Of a stretch of 35,950 bases of DNA, positions 1 to 8,774 are shown in pieces (positions within the stretch are counted from its first letter, which is position 1; each line of letters opens with the position of its first letter). The DNA is from SHZI01 sp964407855 (GTDB taxonomy: Bacteria; Pseudomonadota; Gammaproteobacteria; Steroidobacterales; GCA-2729495): assembly GCA_964407855.1 (NCBI GenBank), contig CAYOXI010000020.1, forward strand, positions 1-35,950, written 5' to 3'. The position numbers were made by a program, and so were the translations under genes. The notes under the pieces were generated by a model. That model did not search any database and was not told the DNA's origin. It saw only the letters and a list, made by a program, of their open reading frames with translations.

Positions 1-609
1 GAGCGGGTCTATACCCACAAGAAGCAGACCGGTGGTTCCGGCCAGTACGCCGAGATCAAGATGATCTTCGAACCGCTGCCCGCCGGTACCGGTATCGAGT
101 TCTCCGACGAGGTCGTAGGTGGCCGGATTCCCCGGGAGTACATCCCGTCGGTGGAATACGCCATCCGTTCCGAGGCCAAGCGTGGCCAGATCGCCGGCTA
201 CGAGGTGGTGGACTTCAAGGCCCGCCTGATCGATGGCAAGTACCATGATGTGGACAGTTCCGCGCTGGCCTTCGAAATCGCCGGGCGCGCCATGTTCCGC
301 GAGGCCCACAAGGCCAGCAAGCCCAAGTTGCTGGAGCCGGTCATGCGCGTTGAGGTGGTTACCGAGAGCGATTACCTCGGTGAGATCATCGGTGACGTAA
401 ACCGCCGGCGCGGGCAGGTCACTGACCAGGGACAGCGGGCTACCCAGGCCTTTGTCCAGGGCTTTATCCCGCTGGCCGAGATGTTTGGCTACATCAATTA
501 CCTCCGCTCGGCCACCAGTGGGCGTGGCACCTTCACGATGGAGTTTGACCATTACGCCGAAGTCTCTGCCGGTCTGGTCGAGAAGCTGATGGAACGGGAA
601 GCGCGCTAG
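1..609 (+). CDS. fusA: Elongation factor G, C-terminal fragment
   Basis: This is the 3' part of a translation elongation factor G gene whose 5' end lies outside the window. The reading frame is open from base 1 and encodes about 202 residues, against roughly 700 for the full family. It begins with the domain IV signature HKKQTGGSGQYAE and continues through DGKYHDVDSS and LEPVMRVEVV into domain V (IGDVNRRRGQV, PLAEMFGYINYLRS, GRGTFTMEF). EF-G is the GTPase that moves tRNAs and mRNA through the ribosome; the GTPase domain itself is not visible here. The gene is followed by polysaccharide export genes and not by tuf or ribosomal protein genes as in a classical str operon, so it may be a second EF-G copy. 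The family call is secure, but which paralogue it is cannot be decided. Confidence 0.95.
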   Translation, partial: ERVYTHKKQTGGSGQYAEIKMIFEPLPAGTGIEFSDEVVGGRIPREYIPSVEYAIRSEAKRGQIAGYEVVDFKARLIDGKYHDVDSSALAFEIAGRAMFREAHKASKPKLLEPVMRVEVVTESDYLGEIIGDVNRRRGQVTDQGQRATQAFVQGFIPLAEMFGYINYLRSATSGRGTFTMEFDHYAEVSAGLVEKLMEREAR

Positions 610-737
610 GTCTGCTATCGGGACTTGCCTGAGGGGTGGATGCCGCGGGGCCATGGTTGCCTACCGGCGTCTGCCTCTTTACCATGCAACGGGGTTCGCG
701 GGGCGCGGCGCCGGAGACTTCCTGGGGTGGACGAGCG

Positions 738-3440
738 TTGAAGCTGCTGACGCGGCGCCGACAGATCCTGGGCCTGATGGCCCTGCTGGGCGCCAGCCTG
801 TCCGCCTTCGCCCAGATGCCCATTTCTGCGGAGCAGCTGCGCGCGCTCCAGCAGCTCTCACCGGAAGAACGCGCCGCACTCCTGCAATCCCTTGAACGTC
901 CCGGCGGCGCGGGCGCCATGCCCACGGCGCCGGCGGTGTCCGCCCAGACCCTCCCGCAGTTGCCTGCCGAAGTGCCTCCCGCAGAAGCGAGGATCAGCGG
1001 GTTGAGCACCATCGTGGTGGACGCCCGCCTCCGCGAGAATCTCGCGCCCCTTGTGCTTGCGGACTTCAACCGGGATGTGAACCGGACCCGGCTTGTGGGG
1101 CAGAGGTCATACCGGCTCGACCGGAACGGCGCCTTCACGGTACCCGGTCTGCCGCCGATTCCGCTGGCCGGCCTGACGCCGGAGGAGGCGGCGGTGCGAC
1201 TATCGGCGGAGCCGCTGCTGGCAGCCCTGCGCATCTCCGTCACACTCCTGCCGCTCGCGCCAACCGGCCAGGACGCGCTCCGACCCTTCGGCTATAGCCT
1301 GTTTGAGAGTCGGCCGGATCTCTTCCAGACCGAGCCGGCCCAGGGCATCCCGGTACCTCGCGACTATATGGTCGGACCGGGAGATACTCTGAGAATCCAG
1401 CTCTATGGCGCTGAAAACTTTGAAGTTGAACTTGAGGTAGGCTCGGAGGGCACGATCAACTTCCCGAGAATAGGCCCGCAGGCCGTGGCCGGCCTGACCT
1501 TCGCAGAGGTCAAGGCATCAATCGAACGCCGGATCTCCGAGCAGCTGATTGGCACGCAGGCGGCGGTGAGCATGGGACGCCTCAAGTCCATGCGCATCTT
1601 CATTGTGGGCGATGTCCGGCGGCCCGGCGCCTACGACGTCAGCAGCCTGTCCCGCATCACGAACGCGTTGTTTTCGTCCGGCGGCATTACGGAAGTGGGC
1701 TCCCTGCGCCGTGTGGAACTGCGGCGCAGTGGCCAGCTGGTGAAGACCCTCGATCTCTATGCACTGCTGCTGCGAGGCGACACCCGCAACGATGCCCAGC
1801 TGCAACCGGGCGACGTGATCCTGGTGCCGCCTGCCGGTGCGATGGCCAGTATCGGGGGCGAGGTACAGCGCCCTGCCATCTATGAGCTGGCCACCGACCG
1901 GTCCCTGGGGCAGTTGATCGAGCTCGCGGGGGGCCTCAGGGCAACGGCCGACAGCCGACGCGTCCAGCTGGAACGAATTTCATCGACCGGGGCACGGAAG
2001 CTGGAGACGCTCGATGTGTCGCGGACGCAGGCGCTGACCCTGCGGCTCGAAGCCGGCGACCAGGTGCGCGTGTTGCCAGTACTGGACGACGTCGAGGGTG
2101 CTGTTCTGGTGGATGGTCACGTCAGCCGTCCGGGTAGCTACGAGTGGTTTCCCGGCCTGCGGGTCTCAGGTCTGCTGCCGTCGGGCCAGTCACTGAAACC
2201 GAGAGCCGACTTGTCCTACGTTCTGATCCGCCGGGAGCAGGGCACCGACCGCCGCACGGTGGTCCTGTCGGCCGATCTGGGGTCCGCCCAGTCCGCACCG
2301 GGTTCACCGACTGATCTGCCGCTGATGCCCCGGGACACAGTCACCGTCTTCGAGCTGGGCGTGAACCGCAGTGCCGCCATACAGGCCATCCTCGGAGAGC
2401 TGGAGGGTCAGGCCACCAGGGACCAGCCCCTGCTGGCAGTGCGGGTGGCCGGTGAGGTGAATGCCCCGGGTACCTATCCGCTGGAAGAAGACATGCGGAT
2501 CAGTGCCCTGCTGAGGGCGGGTGGCGGACTGAATCCAGGAGCTTTCGGCGCAGAGGCGGAGCTGACCCGCTTCGAGTCAGGACCGGATGGCGAGCGCCTC
2601 ACCCGTATCGTCACGGTGGACATCGCCAGGGCCCGTGAAGGTGATCCTGCGGCTGACCTGGTGCTCGCTCCCTACGATGTCCTGACCATCAAGGAGACGC
2701 CGGCCTGGCAGGGACAGATCAATGTACAGATTCTGGGCGAGGTACGCTTCCCGGGGTCCTACCCGGTGCGCAGGGGCGAACTGCTCAGTTCCGTGATTGA
2801 GCGGGCCGGTGGACTCACCGATCTGGCATTTCCGGAAGGGAGCCTCTTCACGCGGCAGTTCCTTCAGGAACGCGAGGCACAGCAGATAGCCACCCTGGCC
2901 AACCGCCTTGAGGGCGATATCGCTACCCTGGCGATCCAGCAGGCCCAGACGCCCAACGCACAATCTGACGAGGCGCTGAGTATCGGCAGGGCCCTGCTGG
3001 ACCAGTTGCGCACGACCCAGCCGACCGGTCGGCTGGTCATCAACCTTCCCCAGGTTCTGGTCCGGGCCGGCATTCTGGACTTCGACATCGAATTGCGGGA
3101 CGGCGACCAGCTGCTGATTCCGCCGCGCAGCCAGGAAGTCACGGTGCTGGGCGAGGTGCAGTACACCACTTCCCACCGGCATGCGTCGAGGCTGGACAGG
3201 GATGACTACATCAGAATGAGTGGTGGACTGACAGCGCGGGCAGACTCGCGACGCATCTACGTGGTGCGGGCCAACGGGGCTGTCATGGTGGGTCGCGACT
3301 CCAGGAAGGGTATCCAGCCCGGCGACACGGTCGTGGTTCCCGTGGCAACCGATCGGCTGCCGGCCGTCGCCCAGTGGTCCTCGATCACCCAGATCATCTT
3401 CAACCTCGCCATAGCGGCGGCTGCGGTGAACTCGTTTTGA
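738..3440 (+). CDS. Wza-type polysaccharide export protein with six SLBB domains
   Basis: This is an exporter of the outer-membrane polysaccharide export family, expected to form the periplasmic and outer-membrane channel for the polymer made by the downstream genes. I chose the TTG at 738 because it directly precedes a good signal peptide (KLLTRRRQILGLMALLGAS, cleavage near SAFA-QM) and follows a GGGGTGGA stretch. ATGs at 636 and 684 are in frame but would bury the signal. A poly-export domain (DYMVGPGDTLRIQLYG) sits near 1365, preceded by a weaker poly-export-like segment near 1050-1250. Six SLBB-type repeats start near 1594, 1846, 2099, 2439, 2723 and 3136, each with a core like GEVxxPGxY. 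At about 900 residues it is far longer than E. coli Wza (about 380). There is no lipobox cysteine, unlike Wza. It heads the polysaccharide gene cluster. Confidence 0.9.
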   Translation: MKLLTRRRQILGLMALLGASLSAFAQMPISAEQLRALQQLSPEERAALLQSLERPGGAGAMPTAPAVSAQTLPQLPAEVPPAEARISGLSTIVVDARLRENLAPLVLADFNRDVNRTRLVGQRSYRLDRNGAFTVPGLPPIPLAGLTPEEAAVRLSAEPLLAALRISVTLLPLAPTGQDALRPFGYSLFESRPDLFQTEPAQGIPVPRDYMVGPGDTLRIQLYGAENFEVELEVGSEGTINFPRIGPQAVAGLTFAEVKASIERRISEQLIGTQAAVSMGRLKSMRIFIVGDVRRPGAYDVSSLSRITNALFSSGGITEVGSLRRVELRRSGQLVKTLDLYALLLRGDTRNDAQLQPGDVILVPPAGAMASIGGEVQRPAIYELATDRSLGQLIELAGGLRATADSRRVQLERISSTGARKLETLDVSRTQALTLRLEAGDQVRVLPVLDDVEGAVLVDGHVSRPGSYEWFPGLRVSGLLPSGQSLKPRADLSYVLIRREQGTDRRTVVLSADLGSAQSAPGSPTDLPLMPRDTVTVFELGVNRSAAIQAILGELEGQATRDQPLLAVRVAGEVNAPGTYPLEEDMRISALLRAGGGLNPGAFGAEAELTRFESGPDGERLTRIVTVDIARAREGDPAADLVLAPYDVLTIKETPAWQGQINVQILGEVRFPGSYPVRRGELLSSVIERAGGLTDLAFPEGSLFTRQFLQEREAQQIATLANRLEGDIATLAIQQAQTPNAQSDEALSIGRALLDQLRTTQPTGRLVINLPQVLVRAGILDFDIELRDGDQLLIPPRSQEVTVLGEVQYTTSHRHASRLDRDDYIRMSGGLTARADSRRIYVVRANGAVMVGRDSRKGIQPGDTVVVPVATDRLPAVAQWSSITQIIFNLAIAAAAVNSF

Positions 3441-3464
3441 AGAGCCTGGCCGGAGTCTCATCGG

Positions 3465-4334
3465 GTGAATGATGCACGACTGGAGCCGGCCGCCATTGAT
3501 ATCGGCGACTTTCTGGACCGCGTGAGCGGGGCCCGCTGGCGGCTGCTGGTCCTGCTCATCGCCGGGATCCTGCTGGGCTTCGGCTGGCATGCCGTCTCCC
3601 GTCCGGTCTACGAGACCGTGACCGTGCTGGCGCCGGTGGAGGGCGAGATGATGGCGGGATTGCCCGGTCTGCCCGGTGGTGGTGAACTTTCCAGATTGAT
3701 GGGCGTCGGGGCGCAGCCAATGGTCAGCCGCAAGGACGAGGCCGTGGCTACCCTGTTGTCCCGCGATTTTCTCTATGGCTTTATCCGGGAACTGGAGTTG
3801 CTGGAACCACTCACGTCCCCCGGGCCTGTCGGTCAATTCCGTCAGCGGCTGGGTGCTGCTGCCGAGCCGCGGATCAGCGACGCCTACGCCCGGCTCATCG
3901 GCGAGGTTCTGGGCGTGCGGGAAGACCGGCGTACCGGCCTGCTGGAGATCCGCGTGCGCTGGCATGACCCGGATGCCACTCAGCGCTGGGCGGAAGAACT
4001 GACCTCACGGCTGAATCGCCAGTTGCAGCAGCGGGCCAAGCAGCGGGCCGAGGCCGACCTGCGCTTCCTGCAGGACGAGTTGCGTCGCACCGAAACCCTG
4101 GAAATCCGCCAGGCCATCTTCCGGCTCATCGAAACCCAGCTCAAGACGGTGATGATGGCCAGCATTTCCGATGACTTTGCGCTCCGCGTGATCGATTCCC
4201 CGGTTCTGCCCGACAGTGACCGGCCCGTGAGCCTCGGCCTGTTGCCGCGCCTGGTCATCACGGTGACGCTGCTGCTCGGTCTGGGCCTCACCGTGCTGCT
4301 TTTCAGGACGATCCGGGGCACTGTGGCGGCCTGA
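3465..4334 (+). CDS. Wzz-like chain-length determinant / co-polymerase
   Basis: This is a 289-residue inner-membrane protein with the layout of Wzz-type polysaccharide co-polymerases. An N-terminal membrane helix (about residues 26-45, LLVLLIAGILLGFGWH) is followed by a periplasmic part with a helical, coiled-coil-prone stretch rich in Gln, Arg and Glu (about 185-225). A second helix lies near the C-terminus (about 260-282). Such proteins set polymer length and contact the outer-membrane exporter. No Walker motifs or C-terminal tyrosine cluster are present, so it is not a Wzc-type kinase, and no separate kinase gene is seen in the window. The start is GTG, 24 bases after the exporter stop, with GGAG upstream. 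Its stop overlaps the ATG of the flippase by one base, implying coupled translation. Confidence 0.8.
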   Translation: MNDARLEPAAIDIGDFLDRVSGARWRLLVLLIAGILLGFGWHAVSRPVYETVTVLAPVEGEMMAGLPGLPGGGELSRLMGVGAQPMVSRKDEAVATLLSRDFLYGFIRELELLEPLTSPGPVGQFRQRLGAAAEPRISDAYARLIGEVLGVREDRRTGLLEIRVRWHDPDATQRWAEELTSRLNRQLQQRAKQRAEADLRFLQDELRRTETLEIRQAIFRLIETQLKTVMMASISDDFALRVIDSPVLPDSDRPVSLGLLPRLVITVTLLLGLGLTVLLFRTIRGTVAA

Positions 4335-5581
4335 TGAGCCGCGTTGTGCGTGCTGCGGCCCAGGTGCTGGGCGGAGCTGCCTCGGGGCAGATCCTGCTGT
4401 TACTGTCGCTGCCGCTCCTGACGCGATTGCTGTCCCCCGAGGAACTCGGCTACTGGGGTCGCAGTCTCGCGGTTGGCATGGTCGTGGCGGTGGCCAGTAC
4501 CTTGCGGCTCGAGGCAGCGATATTTTCCTCGACCAGCCGCACCCGGCAGGCAGCCATAGGCAGCAGTGCACTGGGCGCCACCATTGCGATCTGCTCGTTC
4601 CTTGCGCTGCTGACCCTGCTCGCACCCGGCGCCTGGCTGGCCGCACTCCGGGTACCCGGTACCCCTGACGTGCTCAGCATCGTCGCACTGGGCTTCTGCC
4701 TGGCCCTGTTCAACACGCTGTCGAACCTGGCAGGCGCCCGACGGCAGTACAGCGCGCTGGCCTGGTCAAAGCCGGTGAAGCAGGTGATCGAGGTTGGCCT
4801 GCTGGGACTGGTGGGGATCCTTGGTGCTCCCACCTGGATGCTACCCCTGGCGACCGCGGCCGCCTGCGCGCTGGGTGCCCTGCTGCTGCTGCCGGGGCTC
4901 GACTGGCCTGTCCGTCGCCGCCTGGCAAGTCACGTGCGCCGGCTGCGGGTTATCCTGCGGCGCTACCGTGCATTCCTCGTCTATGACCTGCCGGCCGCGG
5001 TGCTGGTCCACGCCCGCCTCGCGCTGCCGCTCGTCCTGCTCGCCGGGCACCATGGTCTGGTTGCGGTGGGCTTGTTTGCCCTCGCCCAGCGGCTGCTGGA
5101 TGCGCCCGCCGGTCTCGCGGCCTCGTCCATCGGCATGGTCTACCGCGCAGAACTCCGGAGCCGGCGCCGGCCGGAGCACCTGTTTCTGGCCGTCGGCGGG
5201 TTTCTGCTGGCGGGTGGACTCCTGCTGGTCGGCGCGATCGCGCTGACGCCCGCCACACTCTGGGGCCAGGTATTCGGCCCTGAATGGCCCGAGGTCCGGG
5301 TGATGATGCTGGCACTCGGCGCGTATGCCGTGGCACGCATCGTTTCCCTGCCGCTGGGCTATACCTTCTATGTGGCGGAGCGGGTGGGCCTCAACCTGGT
5401 GCTTCAGGTCGTGGGCTTGCTGGCCGTGATCGCGGCGTTCCTTGCCGGGCGGGCGGAATCCGGCATGGTCGGTCTGGTCGAGACCTACGCCATTGGCCAG
5501 GCGCTGTTCTACACCGTGTACCTGCTGGTGGCGTGGCGCGTCGTGCGTACGCTGGCAGCGGATACCCCGGAGAGCCCCTAG
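4334..5581 (+). CDS. Wzx-type polysaccharide flippase
   Basis: This 415-residue, highly hydrophobic protein fits the MATE/MVF-type oligosaccharide flippase family, which moves lipid-linked repeat units across the inner membrane. Many membrane segments are visible, for example ILLLLSLPLLTRLLSPEEL at the N-terminus and YAIGQALFYTVYLLVAWRV at the C-terminus. The N-terminal pattern of a small-residue-rich helix followed by LTRLLSPEELGYWG is typical of the family. The ATG overlaps the stop of the Wzz-like gene. The 3' end overlaps the end of a convergent glycosyltransferase by 4 bases. The role is assigned from the hydrophobic layout and context; substrate specificity cannot be read from the sequence. 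Confidence 0.82.
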   Translation: MSRVVRAAAQVLGGAASGQILLLLSLPLLTRLLSPEELGYWGRSLAVGMVVAVASTLRLEAAIFSSTSRTRQAAIGSSALGATIAICSFLALLTLLAPGAWLAALRVPGTPDVLSIVALGFCLALFNTLSNLAGARRQYSALAWSKPVKQVIEVGLLGLVGILGAPTWMLPLATAAACALGALLLLPGLDWPVRRRLASHVRRLRVILRRYRAFLVYDLPAAVLVHARLALPLVLLAGHHGLVAVGLFALAQRLLDAPAGLAASSIGMVYRAELRSRRRPEHLFLAVGGFLLAGGLLLVGAIALTPATLWGQVFGPEWPEVRVMMLALGAYAVARIVSLPLGYTFYVAERVGLNLVLQVVGLLAVIAAFLAGRAESGMVGLVETYAIGQALFYTVYLLVAWRVVRTLAADTPESP

Positions 5582-6384
5582 GTCGAACTGCTGCTGTCAG
5601 CCCGCAGGTCACGGGCTCCCCGGTACAGGTTCTGGACGTAGGTCAGCATGTCGCCAGGTGAACCAGTGCGCCAGGCATTGCGCAACGCGAAGGGACCCAG
5701 CAGCAGGTAGGCGAAGGGACCGTAGAGCCGCGCGTAGATCGCACCGCGGAAATAGGCGCTCGCCGCCGAGTGCCGGTGGCCAGTTGAGTCCCGGGGGTGC
5801 GTCACGACGGGCTGCGGGGAGTAATACGCGGGAAGTCCATGTTCCAGGACATTCTTCATGAATGCCAGCTCGAGCCCGCCCGGGAAGCGCCCGTTGATCC
5901 CGAAGCGGGTGTCCCATCGCAGGCCCGTTTCGAATGCGGAGCGGCGCACGGCAATCTCGATGGACGACACGCGCCGGATGGTGAGCAGGGAGTGACGATG
6001 AGCCTGCCGCGCGTAGCGCTTGTAGGGCGTGCCGTCGGGTGCGCTTGCCTGGAAGGTCATCAGCATCGCATCATGCCGTTCGCGAAAGGCGGCAGTGACA
6101 CGGTCGATGGCTCCGGGGAGAAAGTTGACGTCGGCATCCGTCGGCAACAGGATGTCGCCGGTCGCGAGACTGACGGCCCGGTTGCGGCTCCGGGCGAGGC
6201 CGCGTTCACTGCAGGGCACCACTTCGATGTCGGGCCCCGTAAAAAGCCGGTCATAGGGATACGCCGTACCGCCGGTGATCTGATGGATCACAAGCACCGG
6301 GGTGCGCGGCGGAAGGGACGCCACAAGGGCGGGGACCTGGTTGATGGAATCCAGCCAGGCGGACACCAGCACCTGCACGGTCAT
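5578..6384 (-). CDS. Family 2 glycosyltransferase
   Basis: This 268-residue protein has a GT-A fold like family 2 glycosyltransferases, which transfer a sugar from a nucleotide donor to the growing lipid-linked repeat unit at the cytoplasmic face. Supporting motifs are SERGLARSRNRAVSLATGD, where the conserved donor-site helix precedes the sheet, and LPTDADVNF, which carries the DxD metal site. A later GGLELAFMKNVLEHG resembles the acceptor-side motif. It lies on the strand opposite all other genes of the cluster and its stop overlaps the flippase stop. It must therefore be transcribed from its own promoter in the 106-base space shared with the polymerase gene. Donor and acceptor sugars are unknown. 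Confidence 0.85.
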   Translation of the reverse strand: MTVQVLVSAWLDSINQVPALVASLPPRTPVLVIHQITGGTAYPYDRLFTGPDIEVVPCSERGLARSRNRAVSLATGDILLPTDADVNFLPGAIDRVTAAFRERHDAMLMTFQASAPDGTPYKRYARQAHRHSLLTIRRVSSIEIAVRRSAFETGLRWDTRFGINGRFPGGLELAFMKNVLEHGLPAYYSPQPVVTHPRDSTGHRHSAASAYFRGAIYARLYGPFAYLLLGPFALRNAWRTGSPGDMLTYVQNLYRGARDLRADSSSST

Positions 6385-6490
6385 GGTGCCGGGGCTTCGG
6401 GGCAGTGATGGTCAGGGAAGGCAGGCAATTCAGGCAACTCCGGGCACGGTCGTCGAGACCAGTTTCCCCCGCATTCTATAGGCATTCCCT
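6385..6490. promoter_or_regulatory. Divergent intergenic region, likely promoters both ways
   Basis: This space separates the minus-strand glycosyltransferase start from the plus-strand polymerase GTG, so promoters for both should lie in or next to it. An AT-richer patch near 6471-6483 (GCATTCTATAGGCAT) could serve as a -10 element in either direction, but no convincing -35 partner was found. The assignment rests on gene orientation. Confidence 0.3.
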
Positions 6491-7744
6491 GTGAGCGCCG
6501 TCGTGGCCAGCGGCCCGCTGATCACTGCCGGGCGGCCTGCGAGCCGTAGCCGCGTACTGCCGATCTCCCTGGCCCGCGAAATTGCGCTCGTTGCGTACTT
6601 CGGGACTGGCTTCCTCTACTACCTGCAGCAGATTCCCGCGGGTCACCTGATCAATCTGGCTTTCCTGTTCGTGTTCGGCCTGCTCGGCGCCGCCTCGCCC
6701 GGACGGCTGGTGCTTGGGCGGACGGAACTGCTGCACGTGGTGGTCATCACGGGCATCGCGATAGCGGCGCTGCTGGGGGTCGTGGTTCGCGGGGGTAGTC
6801 TCCTCACTGACACTGGCCGGGCTCTCACCTGGTTCGTGCCCGCACTTGCGCTGCTGATGATCGCGAAGGCACCTGACCTGCGCCTCGGCCTGGTCTGCCG
6901 CTGGATCTGTGGCATCAACCTGGCGTGCAATCTCGTGATCACGGTGTTGTTCGCCCGCTTTAATGCCAACCTCGCCAAGTTTGAGGTTCAAACCCCCTGG
7001 TTCGATCTGTCTTCCAACGAGCTGTCCTATCACCTTGTCGCTTTCGGCATCCTATTTGCGCTACTCGGGAGTTATCCGCGTCCGTCCCGCACCGGCTGGT
7101 GGCTGGCCCTGGCGAGCTTTGGTCACCTGTCCAAGGCGCATCTGGCCGCTGCTGCCGTCGCGACCGTTGCCGCGATCCTGCGGGGCAGGATGATTCTTAC
7201 GAGCCTGCTTCTTCTCCTTGCAGTACTCCTGGTGCGCTGGTCGGCCCCGGTGCTGGAGGGCGCTGAACTGCCGGTGCCCGACAGTCTGGTCGCGGTGGCG
7301 GGGCGCCTGCGGGACCTGCTGCTGCTGAGCGTGCAGTGGCTGTCGGGGGGCTGGATCGCGACGGATGCGCTCGCGGAGGCCGTCGGCGGCTCGCGCTTCC
7401 TCGTCTATACGGCGGCCGCGGATCTGGTGGGCCAGGCGCCTTTCGGCCTGTCCCAGGCCCGCGTGGATCAATTCCTGCTCGGTCTTGACCCACATTCCAA
7501 CTTCATCTATCTACTGCTCCGTGAAGGCTGGCTGGTGGGTGCCGGCTACCTCGTCGTCAGTGTACTCAGCGTCTGGAGCGTGCCGGTGCGTTCGGTAGGG
7601 CAACGTACCCTGTACGCTGTGCTGCTCTACGTGCTGATCCGCACGTTGTTCCTGACCTACGATCCGGTCAAGGTCGTGACCCTGCTGTTGTTCGCCTCCT
7701 GCATAATGCGCCGTTCCGGACCAGGCGCCCAGGAGTTGTCGTGA
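6491..7744 (+). CDS. O-antigen polymerase-like membrane protein (Wzy candidate)
   Basis: This 417-residue protein is mostly membrane helices, with about ten hydrophobic segments visible. A larger soluble loop around residues 265-335 ends in VDQFLLGLDPHSNFIYLLLREG. The combination of a late loop containing PHSNF and many helices is what O-antigen ligase/polymerase (Wzy/WaaL) proteins show. Between a flippase, a chain-length protein and glycosyltransferases, a Wzy polymerase is the likeliest role; a ligase is the alternative. The start is GTG with a weak ribosome site. The stop overlaps the next gene's GTG by 4 bases (GTGA), so the two are translationally coupled. Confidence 0.7.
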   Translation: MSAVVASGPLITAGRPASRSRVLPISLAREIALVAYFGTGFLYYLQQIPAGHLINLAFLFVFGLLGAASPGRLVLGRTELLHVVVITGIAIAALLGVVVRGGSLLTDTGRALTWFVPALALLMIAKAPDLRLGLVCRWICGINLACNLVITVLFARFNANLAKFEVQTPWFDLSSNELSYHLVAFGILFALLGSYPRPSRTGWWLALASFGHLSKAHLAAAAVATVAAILRGRMILTSLLLLLAVLLVRWSAPVLEGAELPVPDSLVAVAGRLRDLLLLSVQWLSGGWIATDALAEAVGGSRFLVYTAAADLVGQAPFGLSQARVDQFLLGLDPHSNFIYLLLREGWLVGAGYLVVSVLSVWSVPVRSVGQRTLYAVLLYVLIRTLFLTYDPVKVVTLLLFASCIMRRSGPGAQELS

Positions 7745-8772
7745 GCGTGGCACGAGACTATCCACCTGTATCCCTCATCATTCCCTGTCGCAACGAGAGC
7801 GCTCATCTGGATGCCGTGCTGGAAGCACTGCTGGCCCAGGACTACCCCGGTTCCCTGGAATGCCTGGTGGCAGAGGGGCGGAGTACCGATGACACGCGCC
7901 GGCGACTGGAGACGTGGGTGGCACGGGATGCCAGAGTGCGGGTTGTGGACAATCCCGACGGGATCGTCCCCACCGGCCTCAACCGGGCAATTCGTCTTGC
8001 CAGGGGCGACATCATCGTCCGGGCGGATGCCCATTCCCACTATGCGCCGGACTATGTACGCCGTTGTGTCGAGGTGCTGCAGGCAACCGGTGCCGCCAAT
8101 GTGGGGGGACCGGCCGGCGTGGGGGGCGACAGGCCTCTGCAGCAGGCGTTTGCTCTGGCCACCGGCTCGCGCCTTGCCCTTGGCGGTGCACGCTCCAAGC
8201 GGACTGACTACGAGGGTCCGGTGGATACCGTGCAGTATGGTTGCTGGTGGCGCCGGACGCTGCTCGAAGTGGGCCTGTTCGACGAGGATTTCGTCCGCAA
8301 CCAGGACGACGAGCTGAATCTCCGCATCCAGCGGCAGGGTGGGCTGATCTGGCAGAGTGCGGCCATTCGCTCCCGACTGCTTGCCAGGCCCACGCTGAGG
8401 GGCCTTTTCCGCCAATACTGGCAGTACGGCTACTGGAAAGTATGGGTCATCGCGAAGCACGGCAGACCCGCCTCCCTGCGTCACCTCATACCCGCGTGCT
8501 TCCTTGGCCTGCTGCTCCTCCTGTTCCTGGCAGCGCCGTTCCTCCCCATTACGGCCATCGCGCTTGGGGCCAGCCTCGCGGTCTACGCTGCGGCAATCCT
8601 CGTTGAAGTTCTGCGCCTCTGCCTGCCGCGATCCCCCCGACTCGTTCCGTGGGTGCTGCTGGTTTTTCCGACCGTCCATCTCGCCTATGGGTCGGGATTC
8701 CTCGCGGCGCTGCTGGACCGCCTGCTGGGCAGTGCCAGGCCGCGCTCCACCGCCAGCCAGTCGTCCCGCTAG
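7741..8772 (+). CDS. ExoA-like family 2 glycosyltransferase with C-terminal membrane helices
   Basis: This 343-residue enzyme has an N-terminal GT-A domain and a C-terminal membrane part, the layout of ExoA-type glycosyltransferases of succinoglycan synthesis. Visible motifs are VSLIIPCRNESAHLDAVLEA at the N-terminus, VAEGRSTDDT, the metal site VRADAHSHY, and FVRNQDDELNLRIQRQGG, where the DDELN acidic motif binds the acceptor. At least three hydrophobic helices follow (about residues 245-262, 266-285 and 298-318). The GTG start overlaps the polymerase stop. It probably adds one sugar of the repeat unit at the inner membrane; which sugar is unknown. Confidence 0.85.
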   Translation: MSVARDYPPVSLIIPCRNESAHLDAVLEALLAQDYPGSLECLVAEGRSTDDTRRRLETWVARDARVRVVDNPDGIVPTGLNRAIRLARGDIIVRADAHSHYAPDYVRRCVEVLQATGAANVGGPAGVGGDRPLQQAFALATGSRLALGGARSKRTDYEGPVDTVQYGCWWRRTLLEVGLFDEDFVRNQDDELNLRIQRQGGLIWQSAAIRSRLLARPTLRGLFRQYWQYGYWKVWVIAKHGRPASLRHLIPACFLGLLLLLFLAAPFLPITAIALGASLAVYAAAILVEVLRLCLPRSPRLVPWVLLVFPTVHLAYGSGFLAALLDRLLGSARPRSTASQSSR

Positions 8773-8774
8773 CC

